In this document: positions 1 through 9,057 of the stretch, in pieces
Layout of the letters: each line of letters opens with the position of its first letter
Position numbering within the stretch: the stretch's first letter is position 1
Assembly: GCF_009856365.1 (NCBI RefSeq)
Contig: NZ_WMEX01000010.1
Span: 19,572 to 83,571, forward strand
Direction: 5' to 3'
DNA from: Vreelandella halophila
GTDB lineage: Bacteria; Pseudomonadota; Gammaproteobacteria; Pseudomonadales; Oleiphilaceae
DNA: 64,000 nucleotides
Made by a program: the position numbers and the translations under genes
Notes under the pieces: model-generated
The model's input: only the letters and a program-made list of their open reading frames with translations
The model's database searches: none
Told to the model about the DNA's origin: nothing

Positions 1-755
1 GGAAGAATCCTTGAGGGCAGGAAGGCGACACAGTCGCTGGATGCAACGCAGGTTGGGGCCGCAGAGAAACTCGGGACGGACATAACGATATTCCGTCCGT
101 ACCCTTTGCTGGCAAACCAGCTGTCAGCGGAACCAATCAGGTTGGCCCGCGTCGGCGAGACAATGAGCTGTGGCAACTCAGCCACATCTCCGATGGTCAG
201 CTTGCGCTCATGCAATGGCGAGTCATTCCCTGCCACGCAGATGTGATACTCCGAGAAGAGCAGCTTGCTCTGGCAGCTTTCCGGCGCGAAGGCGGGGAAC
301 GTCAGGGCCAGGTCCAGCTCACCGGAGGCCAGCATGGCGTGCAGACGGTCGCTCTCGAACTGACGAACGATCAGCTTCAGGCCCGGCGCCTGCTGCCTGA
401 CCCTGGCGACCAGCTCAGGCAACACCACCTCCACCGCATAGTCAGTCGCGGATATGACATAGGTCCCCTGCACACTTGCCGGATCAAACCGCTCTGGGGG
501 AATCAACTGCTCAATACTGTCAAAGACAGCCTTCACCCTCGGTTCGAGCTCCTGCGCCAATGGCGTTGGTACAACACCCTGGCGTGAGCGCAGGAAAAGG
601 CGATCCTGGAAAACCTCCCGCAACTTGTTCAATTGCGCACTCACCGCCTGCTGCGTCATCCCCATCTGACTGGCGGCCCGCGTCAGGCTTCTCTCTTTAA
701 GCAACGCCCTCAGCACACGCAACTGCTTCAGGTCGATATTGCCAATACCACTCAT
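1..755 (-). CDS. LysR-family transcriptional regulator (C-terminus beyond window)
   Basis: DNA-binding regulator, read on the minus strand from the ATG at 755 and still open at base 1, so the last part of the protein lies outside the window. About 251 residues are visible. The N-terminus (residues 1-65) is a LysR winged helix: DLKQLRVLRALLKERSLTRA, then QQAVSAQLNKLR and RLFLRSRQGV. It is followed by a periplasmic-binding-like effector domain from about residue 95. It is divergent from the flavin reductase gene at 939, the usual arrangement for a LysR regulator and its target. The inducer cannot be told from sequence. Confidence 0.9.
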   Translation of the reverse strand, partial: MSGIGNIDLKQLRVLRALLKERSLTRAASQMGMTQQAVSAQLNKLREVFQDRLFLRSRQGVVPTPLAQELEPRVKAVFDSIEQLIPPERFDPASVQGTYVISATDYAVEVVLPELVARVRQQAPGLKLIVRQFESDRLHAMLASGELDLALTFPAFAPESCQSKLLFSEYHICVAGNDSPLHERKLTIGDVAELPQLIVSPTRANLIGSADSWFASKGYGRNIVMSVPSFSAAPTCVASSDCVAFLPSRIL

Positions 756-938
756 GTTTGTATTTCTCACCAAAAATTACTGTTTCTGTTTGTGATCATA
801 CGCCCTTAGTCTTGTGCCCGTCATCGCAGCCATCCAACGACGACTCGGCGTTCCGCGCCAGGTCCTGAACAAACAGGACATCGGCAGGGTCGAGATGCTG
901 CTGCGTCAATGTACCTTCCACTGAAAAGGCCCAGAACC
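756..938. promoter_or_regulatory. Divergent LysR / flavin reductase intergenic region
   Basis: The 183 bases separate two divergent genes and must hold both promoters. The part next to the LysR start is AT-rich and has a loose T-N11-A type palindrome (TTTG...CCAAA near 757-775), which could be a LysR operator. I saw no confident -35/-10 pair. The stretch 800-905 has coding-like composition, but I could not assign it to a protein. Confidence 0.3.
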
Positions 939-2102
939 ATGAATACTGAATCGCTTTTTGAATCAGTGCGCCTCGGTGATCTGACACTGAAAAGCCGCAT
1001 CGTGCTGCCACCGCTGACGCGCTCCAGAAGCACCCAGCCGGGCAACATCCCCAATGACATGATGGCAACCTACTACGCTCAGCGGGCTTCCGCCGGCTTT
1101 ATGGTCTCGGAAGGCACCCAGGTCGAGCCGCGTGGCCAGGGGTATGCCTGGACGCCTGGTATCTCCACCCCGGAGCAGGTTGAGGGCTGGAAAAAGGTCA
1201 CCGAGGCCGTTCACGCCGAAGGAGGTACGATCTTCTGCCAGCTCTGGCATGTGGGCCGGATATCGCACCGTTCGCTGCAACCGGAAAGGGCAGCTCCGGT
1301 GGCGCCGTCCGCCATCCGCAACGAAACCGTTAAGGTGTTTGTTGAAACAGGGCCCGGTGAAGGCAAGATCACTGATTCCGACGACCCCCGTGCCCTGAGC
1401 ACGGATGAGGTTGGCGAAATGGTTGAGTTATACGCCCGGGCGGCGCGCAATGCCATGGAAGCCGGCTTTGACGGCGTGGAGATCCACAGTGCCAATGGCT
1501 ACCTGGTCAACCAGTTCATCTCGGAACACAGCAACCAGCGCAGCGACCAGTATGGCGGCAGCCTGCGCAACCGGTTGCGCTTCCTGGAAGAAGTGGTCAG
1601 TGCCGTCTCCAAGGAAGTGGGCGCCAACCGCCTCGGCGTCCGGTTCTCACCGCTGTTCGAAAGCACGGACGAAGAGCGCGTCTATCTCGGGCTGGTTGAA
1701 TCCGACCCCCAGGAAACCTATGTGGAAGCGGCACGGATGCTGGACCGTCAGGGCATCGCCTACATCTCGATTGCCGAGGCGGACTGGGATAATGCCCCCG
1801 AACTGCCAGACAGCTTCTGCCAGGCTCTGAGGGATGCGTTCAGCGGCGCTCTGATTTTTGCCGGGCGCTATACGCCGGAAAAGGCCCTGCGCATGTTTGA
1901 GGCGGGCTATGGTGATCTGTTCGCGTTCGGCAAGCCCTTTATCGCCAACCCGGACCTGCCCCATCGCATCTGGCATGAACTGCCCTGGAATAAAGTGGAT
2001 CCGGCAACGATGTACGGAGGCAGCGCCCACGGCTACACCGACTACCTCACTTACGCACAGCAGGCCCAGCAGAACGCCCCGGAACCGGAAAGTGTTTCCT
2101 GA
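939..2102 (+). CDS. Old Yellow Enzyme family alkene reductase (NemA-like)
   Basis: FMN-dependent oxidoreductase of the Old Yellow Enzyme family, expected to reduce activated C=C bonds or nitro/nitrate-ester compounds with NAD(P)H in the cytosol. The 387-residue length fits. Visible family blocks are the N-terminal LFESVRLGDLTLKSRIV, FCQLWHVGRISHRSLQP (flavin and substrate side), EIHSANGYLVNQFISEHSNQ, and SDQYGGSLRNRLRFLEEV near residue 200. A longer reading from 909 exists, but the ATG at 939 gives the standard MNTESLF start. The divergent LysR gene is its probable regulator. Physiological substrate unknown. Confidence 0.93.
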   Translation: MNTESLFESVRLGDLTLKSRIVLPPLTRSRSTQPGNIPNDMMATYYAQRASAGFMVSEGTQVEPRGQGYAWTPGISTPEQVEGWKKVTEAVHAEGGTIFCQLWHVGRISHRSLQPERAAPVAPSAIRNETVKVFVETGPGEGKITDSDDPRALSTDEVGEMVELYARAARNAMEAGFDGVEIHSANGYLVNQFISEHSNQRSDQYGGSLRNRLRFLEEVVSAVSKEVGANRLGVRFSPLFESTDEERVYLGLVESDPQETYVEAARMLDRQGIAYISIAEADWDNAPELPDSFCQALRDAFSGALIFAGRYTPEKALRMFEAGYGDLFAFGKPFIANPDLPHRIWHELPWNKVDPATMYGGSAHGYTDYLTYAQQAQQNAPEPESVS

Positions 2103-2110
2103 CAGGCCCA

Positions 2111-2141
2111 GCCGCGCGCAGGAGTGGCTCCTGCGCGCGGC
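2111..2141. terminator. Perfect 14-bp inverted repeat between convergent genes
   Basis: GCCGCGCGCAGGAG (2111-2124), a 3-base loop, and the exact complement (2128-2141). It sits a few bases after the stop of the flavin reductase and a few bases after the stop of convergent sfsA. It has no T-run on either side, so it is either an atypical bidirectional terminator or an mRNA 3'-end protecting hairpin. Confidence 0.6.
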
Positions 2142-2146
2142 AACCC

Positions 2147-2860
2147 CTATAGAACAACACTCACCTCCCCGCCCGGCTCCAGGGCCTCGGGGGTCATGGT
2201 CATCCGCCAGGCCCGACACGCCACGCCCTTATCAACCACCTCGCGCAACAGCTGCGCATACACCGGATCGATACCCTCGGCCAGCCGCACTTCCCGGGCA
2301 CCGGAATGGCTGACACAGAACAGCAGCATGGCCCGGTCCCCGGCTTCCACCCGCCCCTGCAACTCGCGGAGATGCTTCTGCCCCCGCGCCGTAACCGCAT
2401 CCGGAAAGTACGCAACACTCCCCTCCGCCAGGGTCACGTTCTTCACCTCGATCCAGACCGGTCTACGCTGTCCGGTGCTGTCCTCCAGAAGCCAGTCGAT
2501 CCGGCTCTTCTCACTGCCATAGCGGACTTCCGGGCGCACACGGTCATAGCCGGTCAACACCCCGGGTCGCGCCCCATTCAACAGCTCCCCCATCACGGTA
2601 TTGGCGCGTGCGGTATTGATACAGGCAACCTCACCGCCAGAGCCTGTCTCCACCAGCTCCCAGGTCCAGGACAGCTTGCGCTTCGGGTTATCGGAATGAC
2701 TCAGCCAGACCCGGCTTCCCGGCGCATCGCAGCCCATCATGGACCCTGTGTTCGGGCAGTGCGCCACCACCGTTTCACCGGAATCCAGCGTCACATCCGC
2801 CAGAAAGCGCTTATAGCGACGCACCAGGATTCCGGGCGTCAGTGGTGGATCGAATTCCAT
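2147..2860 (-). CDS. sfsA: SfsA, sugar fermentation stimulation protein homologue
   Basis: 237-residue member of the SfsA family, a DNA-binding/nuclease-like family first found as a maltose-metabolism stimulator in E. coli; its exact role remains poorly defined. Recognisable blocks are LVRRYKRFLADVTLDSGETV, HCPNTGSMMGC near residue 35, SDNPKRKLSWTWELVE, the acidic/lysine stretch WIEVKNVTLAE, and FPDAVTARGQKHLREL. Length matches the family. sfsA next to dksA is common in gammaproteobacteria. It is divergent from dksA, with the dksA promoter in the gap. Confidence 0.93.
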   Translation of the reverse strand: MEFDPPLTPGILVRRYKRFLADVTLDSGETVVAHCPNTGSMMGCDAPGSRVWLSHSDNPKRKLSWTWELVETGSGGEVACINTARANTVMGELLNGARPGVLTGYDRVRPEVRYGSEKSRIDWLLEDSTGQRRPVWIEVKNVTLAEGSVAYFPDAVTARGQKHLRELQGRVEAGDRAMLLFCVSHSGAREVRLAEGIDPVYAQLLREVVDKGVACRAWRMTMTPEALEPGGEVSVVL

Positions 2861-2900
2861 GGGTAGCTCCCCCAGATGTTATCTGCTACGTTTCGCAATC

Positions 2901-2930
2901 TTGCCTGCCATGCCCCGCATCTTCTATAAA
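2901..2930 (+). promoter_or_regulatory. Candidate sigma-70 promoter for dksA
   Basis: TTGCCT (2901-2906), an 18-base spacer and TATAAA (2925-2930), about 95 bases before the dksA ATG. The only gene downstream on this strand is dksA. Assigned by eye from consensus match. Confidence 0.5.
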
Positions 2931-3024
2931 GAGCGGATGGCGTGGCCAATCCGGAATTGCGGCAATGATGCCGAAGGTCAGTCGCCGGCGCCAGGCCGGC
3001 TGCGACTCGAAAGGGGTAACCATT

Positions 3025-3465
3025 ATGTCGAAGAATGAACCCGCTGTTCAGAACGACTTTGCCGACTTCAAGCCCTACCAGCCGGGCGATGATGAAGAGT
3101 ACATGAACCAGGAGCAGCTGGAGCATTTCCGGAAGATCCTGCTCGGCTGGAAACAGGAGCTGATGGAGGAAGTGGACCGCACGGTACACCACCTCCAGGA
3201 GGACGCCGAGAACTACGCGGACCCGAGCGACCGTGCCACCCAGGAAGAAGAATTCAGCCTGGAGCTGCGCACCCGTGACCGCGAACGCAAGCTGATCCGC
3301 AAGATCGACAAGACCATCGACCGGATCGACAAGGACGATTACGGCTTCTGCGACCAGTGTGGCGTGGAGATCGGCATCCGGCGGCTGGAGGCGCGCCCGA
3401 CCGCAACCCTGTGCATCGACTGCAAGACCCTGGCCGAGATCCGGGAAAAACAGACTGGCGTCTGA
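3025..3465 (+). CDS. dksA: DksA, RNA polymerase-binding stringent response factor
   Basis: Binds the RNA polymerase secondary channel and works with ppGpp to repress rRNA promoters and activate biosynthetic ones. 146 residues (E. coli protein 151). The coiled-coil tip motif DPSDRA is present, followed by a zinc-finger end CDQCGVEIGIRRLEA...CIDCK, so this is the four-cysteine canonical form. I chose the ATG at 3025, preceded by AAAGGGG, over an upstream reading from 2842, because it starts at the conserved MSKNE-type end. First gene of a dksA-gluQ-cbrAB run, as in Pseudomonas. Confidence 0.97.
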   Translation: MSKNEPAVQNDFADFKPYQPGDDEEYMNQEQLEHFRKILLGWKQELMEEVDRTVHHLQEDAENYADPSDRATQEEEFSLELRTRDRERKLIRKIDKTIDRIDKDDYGFCDQCGVEIGIRRLEARPTATLCIDCKTLAEIREKQTGV

Positions 3466-3483
3466 TCCATCCCAGGCGCTGTC

Positions 3484-4341
3484 ATGGCCTACCGCGGCCG
3501 TTTTGCCCCATCGCCCACAGGGCCACTCCACTTCGGCTCGCTGGTCGCGGCACTGGCGAGCTGGCTGGACGCGCGTGCGCATGATGGCACCTGGCTGGTC
3601 CGCATTGAGGACATTGACCCGCTGCGCGAGGCCCCCGGCGCCGCACAGCGCATTCTGGATACCCTCACGGCCCACCAGCTGGTCCCTGATGAGTCCCCCT
3701 GGTACCAGTCCCAGCGCAGCGAGGCCTATGACGCTGCCCTGATCCGGCTCCGGGAGGCCGGCAAACTCTACCCCTGCCCCTGCTCCCGCAGTGAACTCAA
3801 TGCCCATGGGGGCCAGCACCCCAGGCGGTGCCGCGAGCGGCTGGACTGGAACCAGCCGGAGCCCTTTGCTCTGCGCTTTCCGGTAGAGGCGCATGACGGG
3901 CACTGGTATGACCGTGTGCTGGGCGACCAGCCCCTGAGGCTGGTGCGGGAAAAGGACGATGCGGTACTGCGGCGCAAGGAAGGCTTCTACGCCTATCACC
4001 TTGCCGTGGTGGTGGATGACATTGCCCAGGGCATCAACCAGGTGGTCCGGGGGCAGGACCTGGCCGAGCTCACCCCAGCCCACCTCTGCCTTTACGAAGC
4101 TCTGGAAGAGACACCGCCAACCTACCTGCACTTTCCGGTGGTCTGTAACGAGCGGGGTCAGAAGCTGAGCAAACAGGCGGGCGCATCCGCCATCGATGAC
4201 ACCATGGCACCGCGGAACATCAGCCAGGCACTCACCGCCCTGGCGCACCGCCCACCCGGGAACCTCAATGAGAGGCCCGTGGAAGACCAGCTGGCGTGGG
4301 CCATCAGCCACTGGGACCCGGACAGGCTCCGGAGGGCATGA
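3484..4341 (+). CDS. gluQ: Glutamyl-Q tRNA(Asp) synthetase
   Basis: Truncated glutamyl-tRNA synthetase paralogue that activates glutamate and attaches it to queuosine 34 of tRNA-Asp. The 285-residue length and absence of an anticodon-binding domain fit GluQRS. Class I signatures are visible: RFAPSPTGPLHFGSL at the N-terminus (HIGH-like) and KLSKQ near residue 227 (KMSKS-like). A CPCS...C cluster near residue 99 matches the zinc site. Starts 18 bases after dksA; its stop overlaps the next ATG. Confidence 0.95.
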   Translation: MAYRGRFAPSPTGPLHFGSLVAALASWLDARAHDGTWLVRIEDIDPLREAPGAAQRILDTLTAHQLVPDESPWYQSQRSEAYDAALIRLREAGKLYPCPCSRSELNAHGGQHPRRCRERLDWNQPEPFALRFPVEAHDGHWYDRVLGDQPLRLVREKDDAVLRRKEGFYAYHLAVVVDDIAQGINQVVRGQDLAELTPAHLCLYEALEETPPTYLHFPVVCNERGQKLSKQAGASAIDDTMAPRNISQALTALAHRPPGNLNERPVEDQLAWAISHWDPDRLRRA

Positions 4342-4520
4342 CCATGTACATCTATCGTCTGGTCTTCCTGCTGGTACTGGCCATCTACATTTTCTCGCCC
4401 GACATCATGGACTGGTGGGTCGATCCCGGCAGCGCGTGGTACCAGCCGTTCGGGGTCTGGCTCGCCCTGATCGCCCTCGCCTTCTGGCTCGATCACCGGA
4501 GGGACGGCGATGAGCTTTAG
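4338..4520 (+). CDS. Small membrane protein between gluQ and cbrA
   Basis: 60-residue protein starting MTMYIYRLVFLLVLAIYIF, with two hydrophobic segments (about 5-19 and 37-50) separated by an acidic, Trp-rich loop (DIMDWWVDPGSAWYQP) and a charged tail. The ATG overlaps the gluQ stop as ATGA, with GGAGG just upstream. It overlaps the cbrA start by 11 bases, so all three are probably translationally coupled. A small unnamed gene occupies the same place in Pseudomonas aeruginosa. A role with the CbrA sensor is inference from position only. Confidence 0.8.
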   Translation: MTMYIYRLVFLLVLAIYIFSPDIMDWWVDPGSAWYQPFGVWLALIALAFWLDHRRDGDEL

Positions 4521-7470
4521 TGTGCCAACGCTGCTGCTGATCAGTGCCCTCTACCTGGCGATTCTGTTCGCCATAGCACACGCCACGGACCGCAACTGGC
4601 TGCCCCGGCACTGGACCCATCACCCACTGGTGTACGTGCTGAGCCTGGGCGTTTATGCCGGAGCCTGGGCGGTCTTCGGGGCTGTGGGCATGGCCTACAG
4701 CTTCGGATACGGGTACCTGGCCTACTACCTGGGGCTCTGCGGCGCCTTTCTGTTGGGGCCAGTGCTGCTGCACCCGATCCTCAGGCTGGCGCGCGGCTAC
4801 CAGCTCAGCTCGATGGCGGACCTGTTCACCTTCCGGTACCGCTCCCAGTGGGCGGGTACGCTGGTAACACTGTGCTCCGGCATCGCCATCCTCTCACTGC
4901 TCAGCCTGCAGATGCAGGCCATGGCCGGCGCCATCCAGACCCTGGCCCCCGATGCCAGCCGCTGGTTCAGCGCCACCCTCTTCGCGGTTCTGGCAGCCGT
5001 GTTCACCGCACTCTTCGGTGCCCGCCGCAGCCAGGGCGTGGAGCGCAATGAAGGGCTGGTCATGGCCATGGCCTTCGAGGCACTGGTCAAACTGCTTGCC
5101 CTGGGCAGCATCGCGGTCATCCTGCTGTTCAGCGTTTTCAACGGTCCGGCGGGACTGGAGACCTGGCTCCAGGGCCAGAGCCACCAGGTCAGCGCCCTGG
5201 AGCGCCGCCTCAGTGACGGCAACTGGCGCGCCCTGCTGCTGATTTCCTTTGCGGCCGCCCTGGTCATGCCGCACATGTTCCACATGACCTTCACCCAGAA
5301 CCCGAGCCCCCGTGCCCTGGCGCGCGCCAGCTGGGGGCTGCCCCTCTACCTGCTGCTCCTGGCCCTGCCGGTTCCCATCGTCCTCTGGAGCGCCCGCGCC
5401 CTCGGGGTCGCTGGCAGCCCGGACCTGTTCGCCGTCAGCCTGGGCGTGGTGCTGGAGTCACCGCTGCTGGCCACACTCGCCTACCTGGCCGGCCTGTCCG
5501 CCGCCAGCGCGCTGACGATCGTCCTGACCCTGGCGCTGTCCGGCATGCTTCTCAACCACCTGGTGCTTCCGCTGCGCTCACCACCGGAAAACCGCAGCAT
5601 CTACACCTGGCTCCAGAGCGTGCGCCGCCTCCTGATCCTGGCGATCATCCTGGCGGCCCTGCTCTTCCACGCCCTGATAGGCCGCCATCTCGCGCTGGAC
5701 AGCCTGGGCCTGATCGCCCTGACCGGGGTGCTCCAGCTCCTGCCGGGGGTGCTGGCCGTCATCTACTGGCCCGAGGGCAACCGCAAGGGCGTGATCAGCG
5801 GCATCATCGCGGGCATGCTGGTCTGGTTCGCGGGGCTGGTACTGCCGTTCACCACCGGCATTGCCCCCAGTGACTGGCTGGGTCTCCACCTGATGCAGCC
5901 CTCGGACATCGACAGCTGGCACGTGCCCACCTTCATGGCGTTGAGCATCAATGTCCTGGTGTTCGCGCTGACCTCCATGCTCACCGGCACCAGCAACGGC
6001 GAGGCCCGCGCCGCGGAATCCTGCAGCATCGGGGCCATGGCACGCCCGCCACGGCGGGAGCTGGAAGCCACCTCCTCCGACGAGTTCAAGTCCCAGCTCA
6101 CGGTGCCACTGGGCAACGAGGTGGCTACCCGGGAAGTGGAGCGGGCCCTGGATCAGCTCGACCTGCCGGCCTCAGAGAGCAGGCCCTACCCGCTGCGCCG
6201 GCTGCGCGACCAGCTCGAAGTCAACCTCTCAGGGCTGCTCGGGCCGGCCATCGCCCAGGACATTGTTCAGCGCCATCTCGGCTTCAAGCCCCAGAGCGGT
6301 TCCCAGGAACCGCAGCACGACATCCAGTTCGTGGAAGTGGCCCTGGAGGACTACAAGAGCCGGCTGACCGGCCTCGCCGCCGAGCTGGACAGCCTGCGCC
6401 GCCATTACCGCCAGATCCTGCAGAACCTCCCCATTGCTGCCTGCTCACTGGGCAGCGACCATGAGATCCTGATGTGGAACCATGCCATGGAGACACTCAC
6501 CGGTATTGCGGCGGACCGCACCGTAGGCGCCACCCTGGGAGCGTTGCCGGACCCCTGGCGGGAACTGCTCGGCAGCTTCCATCACAGCGAGGCCCAGCAC
6601 CAGAACCGCCGGCAGGTCGAGCTGGGTGGCCAGCCGCACTGGTTCAACCTGCACCAGAGTGACATTGCCGGTCCCGGCCACCCCGAGGGCGGTACCGTGA
6701 TCCTGGTGGAGGACCAGACCGAGACACGGCGGCTGGAAGAGGAGCTGATCCACAGCGAACGACTGGCCTCCGTTGGGCGACTGGCCGCAGGCGTGGCCCA
6801 TGAAGTGGGTAATCCGGTAACAGGGATCGCCTGCCTGGCCCAGAACCTGAAGCTGGAAACCGAGGCGCCCGGCGTACTGGAGACCGCCGATGAGATCCTG
6901 AGCCAGACCAACCGGATATCCAGCATCCAGCAGTCGCTGATGAACTTCGCACGCGCCGGCCAGGACGGCGTAAGCAACCCCCATGCACCGGTACGCATAC
7001 GGCGCTGCGTGGATGAAGCCATCCACCTGCTGTCACTGGCGGACCGCGAATCCCCGAGCCCCTACCGCAACCACTGCGACACCGGGCTGATGATCGACGG
7101 TGACGAACAGCGTCTGGTCCAGGTCTTCGTCAATCTGCTCTCCAACGCCCGGGACGCGGCGCCCGAAGGCACGGAGATCCCGATAGACGCCCGCCGGGTG
7201 GCAGCCAGCGTGGAGGTGAGCGTCACCGATGAAGGCGACGGCATAGCCAGCAGCGACCTGGATCACATCTTCGACCCCTTCTACACCACCAAGGGGCCGG
7301 ATCGCGGCACCGGACTCGGGCTTTCCCTTGTCTACAGCATCGTGGAGGAACATCATGGCACCATCAGTGTCGAGAGCCCGGCCAGTGCGGAGACGGGACG
7401 TGGAACCCGGTTCGTGCTGCGTTTTCCCGAAGCCCACCCGACGAACGAGACAACGGATCAGCCATCATGA
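4510..7470 (+). CDS. cbrA: CbrA, transporter-fused sensor histidine kinase
   Basis: Inner-membrane sensor kinase of the CbrA/CbrB carbon-nitrogen balance system. 986 residues. Residues 1-490 are a many-span sodium/solute symporter (SSS) domain. A STAC-type helical linker follows (about 520-605, with LRRLRDQLEVNLSGLLGP), then a PAS domain (about 635-745) and a HisKA domain with H764 in AGVAHEVGNPVTG. The C-terminus is a HATPase with NLLSNARDAAP and DEGDGIA plus GTGLGLSLVYSIVEEH. The ATG has GGAGGG upstream and overlaps the previous gene; its stop overlaps the cbrB start. In Pseudomonas the SSS domain transports histidine; here the ligand is unknown. Confidence 0.95.
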   Translation: MSFSVPTLLLISALYLAILFAIAHATDRNWLPRHWTHHPLVYVLSLGVYAGAWAVFGAVGMAYSFGYGYLAYYLGLCGAFLLGPVLLHPILRLARGYQLSSMADLFTFRYRSQWAGTLVTLCSGIAILSLLSLQMQAMAGAIQTLAPDASRWFSATLFAVLAAVFTALFGARRSQGVERNEGLVMAMAFEALVKLLALGSIAVILLFSVFNGPAGLETWLQGQSHQVSALERRLSDGNWRALLLISFAAALVMPHMFHMTFTQNPSPRALARASWGLPLYLLLLALPVPIVLWSARALGVAGSPDLFAVSLGVVLESPLLATLAYLAGLSAASALTIVLTLALSGMLLNHLVLPLRSPPENRSIYTWLQSVRRLLILAIILAALLFHALIGRHLALDSLGLIALTGVLQLLPGVLAVIYWPEGNRKGVISGIIAGMLVWFAGLVLPFTTGIAPSDWLGLHLMQPSDIDSWHVPTFMALSINVLVFALTSMLTGTSNGEARAAESCSIGAMARPPRRELEATSSDEFKSQLTVPLGNEVATREVERALDQLDLPASESRPYPLRRLRDQLEVNLSGLLGPAIAQDIVQRHLGFKPQSGSQEPQHDIQFVEVALEDYKSRLTGLAAELDSLRRHYRQILQNLPIAACSLGSDHEILMWNHAMETLTGIAADRTVGATLGALPDPWRELLGSFHHSEAQHQNRRQVELGGQPHWFNLHQSDIAGPGHPEGGTVILVEDQTETRRLEEELIHSERLASVGRLAAGVAHEVGNPVTGIACLAQNLKLETEAPGVLETADEILSQTNRISSIQQSLMNFARAGQDGVSNPHAPVRIRRCVDEAIHLLSLADRESPSPYRNHCDTGLMIDGDEQRLVQVFVNLLSNARDAAPEGTEIPIDARRVAASVEVSVTDEGDGIASSDLDHIFDPFYTTKGPDRGTGLGLSLVYSIVEEHHGTISVESPASAETGRGTRFVLRFPEAHPTNETTDQPS

Positions 7471-8882
7471 GTCGCATACTCATTGTTGAGGACGAAGCGG
7501 TCATCCGCTCGGCCCTGGAAAAACTGCTGACCCACAACGGCTATGAGGCCGAGGGGGCGGACTCCATTGCCGACGCAACGGCGCGGTTCGACCTGAACCA
7601 CTTCCAGCTGATCATCACGGACCTGCGTCTGCCGGGCGAGCCGGGCACCGACCTGATCCACCGGGCACCGGACGTGCCCGTGCTCATCATGACCAGCTAT
7701 GCCAGCCTGCGCTCAGCCGTGGATGCCATGAAACTCGGCGCTGTGGATTACATCGCCAAACCCTTCGATCATGGTGAAATGCTCGAATGCGTGGGGCGGA
7801 TCCTGGCACAGCATTCCGAACCGGAGAACACGCCCGGCCCAGAGAGGGGCAATGGCTCGAACACCGATCCCTCGCACTTCATGTATGGCGACTGCCCGGC
7901 CATGCAGCGTGTTTTCCACCTGCTCCGCAAGGTCGCGCCCACGGACACCACCGTGCTGATCATCGGCGAATCCGGCACCGGCAAGGAGCTCGCCGCCCAG
8001 GCCCTGCACAACCTTAACCGCCGCGCGCCCTGGAAGCTCATCTCGGTCAACTGCGCCGCCATTCCCGAGGCCCTGATCGAATCCGAGCTCTTCGGCCACG
8101 AGAAAGGCGCCTTCACCGGTGCCGTCTCCGCCCGTACGGGCCTGATCGAGGCCGCGGACGGCGGCACCCTCTTCCTCGATGAAATCGGTGAATTGCCCGC
8201 CGAGGCCCAGGCCAGGCTTCTAAGAGTGCTTCAGGAGGGCGAGATCCGGCGCGTTGGCTCAACCCAGAGCCGGAAGGTGGACGTCCGGATGGTGGCCGCC
8301 ACCCACCGCAACCTCAAGGCCATGACGCGTACCGGTGAATTCCGGGAAGACCTGTTCTACCGCCTTAACGTCATGCAGATCCGGTTGCCGCCACTGCGCG
8401 ACCGGGAAGACGACATCCTGGGGCTGGCGAAACGCTTCCTGGAGCAGATCGGCGGCCGCATGACCCACCGCGGTTACACCTTCTCGCCGGAAGCCATGCA
8501 GCTGATCAAGCGTTACCGCTGGCCCGGAAACGTCCGCGAGATGGAGAACGCCATCGAGCGCGCCGTGATCCTGGCGGATGGCGAAGTCATCACCCCGGAG
8601 CTTCTGGACCTGGATGCGGAAGACGAGGAACCCGCCATCTCCACCGGGCTGGTGGGCGCCGACCAGCCCGCCGAGCCCCATGGCCGTGAGGAGGACGCGC
8701 CCTCGGACCTGTCCCTCGAAGACTACTTCCAGCACTTCGTGCTGGAGAACCAGGACCGGATGAGCGAAACCGAACTGGCCCAGAAACTGGGAATCAGCCG
8801 TAAATCCCTCTGGGAACGGCGTCAGCGCCTGGGCATTCCCCGCAAGAAATCCGGCGCACCGGGTTCCAGTGCCAGCCACTGA
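7467..8882 (+). CDS. cbrB: CbrB, NtrC-type sigma-54 response regulator
   Basis: Partner of CbrA, activating sigma-54 promoters. 471 residues: receiver domain (1-118) with phospho-acceptor D52 in [12 protein letters not shown]+ domain with Walker A GESGTGKE near 167 and the sigma-54 contact loop GAFTGA near 214, and a C-terminal Fis-type helix-turn-helix ([20 protein letters not shown]). Overlaps cbrA by ATGA. The next downstream feature is the small RNA described separately, whose promoter carries TGTTAC/GTAACA elements of the type bound by CbrB. Confidence 0.96.
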   Translation: MSRILIVEDEAVIRSALEKLLTHNGYEAEGADSIADATARFDLNHFQLIITDLRLPGEPGTDLIHRAPDVPVLIMTSYASLRSAVDAMKLGAVDYIAKPFDHGEMLECVGRILAQHSEPENTPGPERGNGSNTDPSHFMYGDCPAMQRVFHLLRKVAPTDTTVLIIGESGTGKELAAQALHNLNRRAPWKLISVNCAAIPEALIESELFGHEKGAFTGAVSARTGLIEAADGGTLFLDEIGELPAEAQARLLRVLQEGEIRRVGSTQSRKVDVRMVAATHRNLKAMTRTGEFREDLFYRLNVMQIRLPPLRDREDDILGLAKRFLEQIGGRMTHRGYTFSPEAMQLIKRYRWPGNVREMENAIERAVILADGEVITPELLDLDAEDEEPAISTGLVGADQPAEPHGREEDAPSDLSLEDYFQHFVLENQDRMSETELAQKLGISRKSLWERRQRLGIPRKKSGAPGSSASH

Positions 8883-8897
8883 CGGACTGCGCGCCAC

Positions 8898-8955
8898 TGT
8901 TACCCACTGTTACCGTCCGAAACGCTGCTCCGTAGAACACAAAATGTGAGTAACA
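8898..8955 (+). promoter_or_regulatory. Putative CbrB binding sites upstream of the sRNA
   Basis: TGTTAC occurs at 8898-8903 and again at 8908-8913, and the inverted GTAACA at 8950-8955. Pseudomonas CbrB recognises TGTTAC...GTAACA elements upstream of crcZ. The spacing here (36 bases between inner halves) differs from the usual shorter gap. The location, 75-135 bases before a sigma-54 promoter, is right for an enhancer. Confidence 0.65.
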
Positions 8956-9031
8956 GTTCACGCCTTCACATTAATCCCTGTTCAGACCTTACCCCTTCGT
9001 AACTCCTTGTCTTAAAAAGGGGTAAAAATTC

Positions 9032-9047
9032 TGGCACGGCATCTGCT
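9032..9047 (+). promoter_or_regulatory. Sigma-54 promoter (-24/-12) of the CrcZ-like RNA
   Basis: TGGCACGGCATCTGCT carries the GG and GC dinucleotides exactly 10 bases apart and matches the sigma-54 consensus TGGCACG-N4-TTGC at nearly every conserved base. Transcription would start near 9058. No other such promoter was noticed in the window. Confidence 0.82.
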
Positions 9048-9057
9048 TACTTCAGCC

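Noticed and set aside
2839..4311. A 490-residue antisense frame across dksA and gluQ
   Set aside because: Both sense genes are complete and conserved; the antisense product has no recognisable domain.
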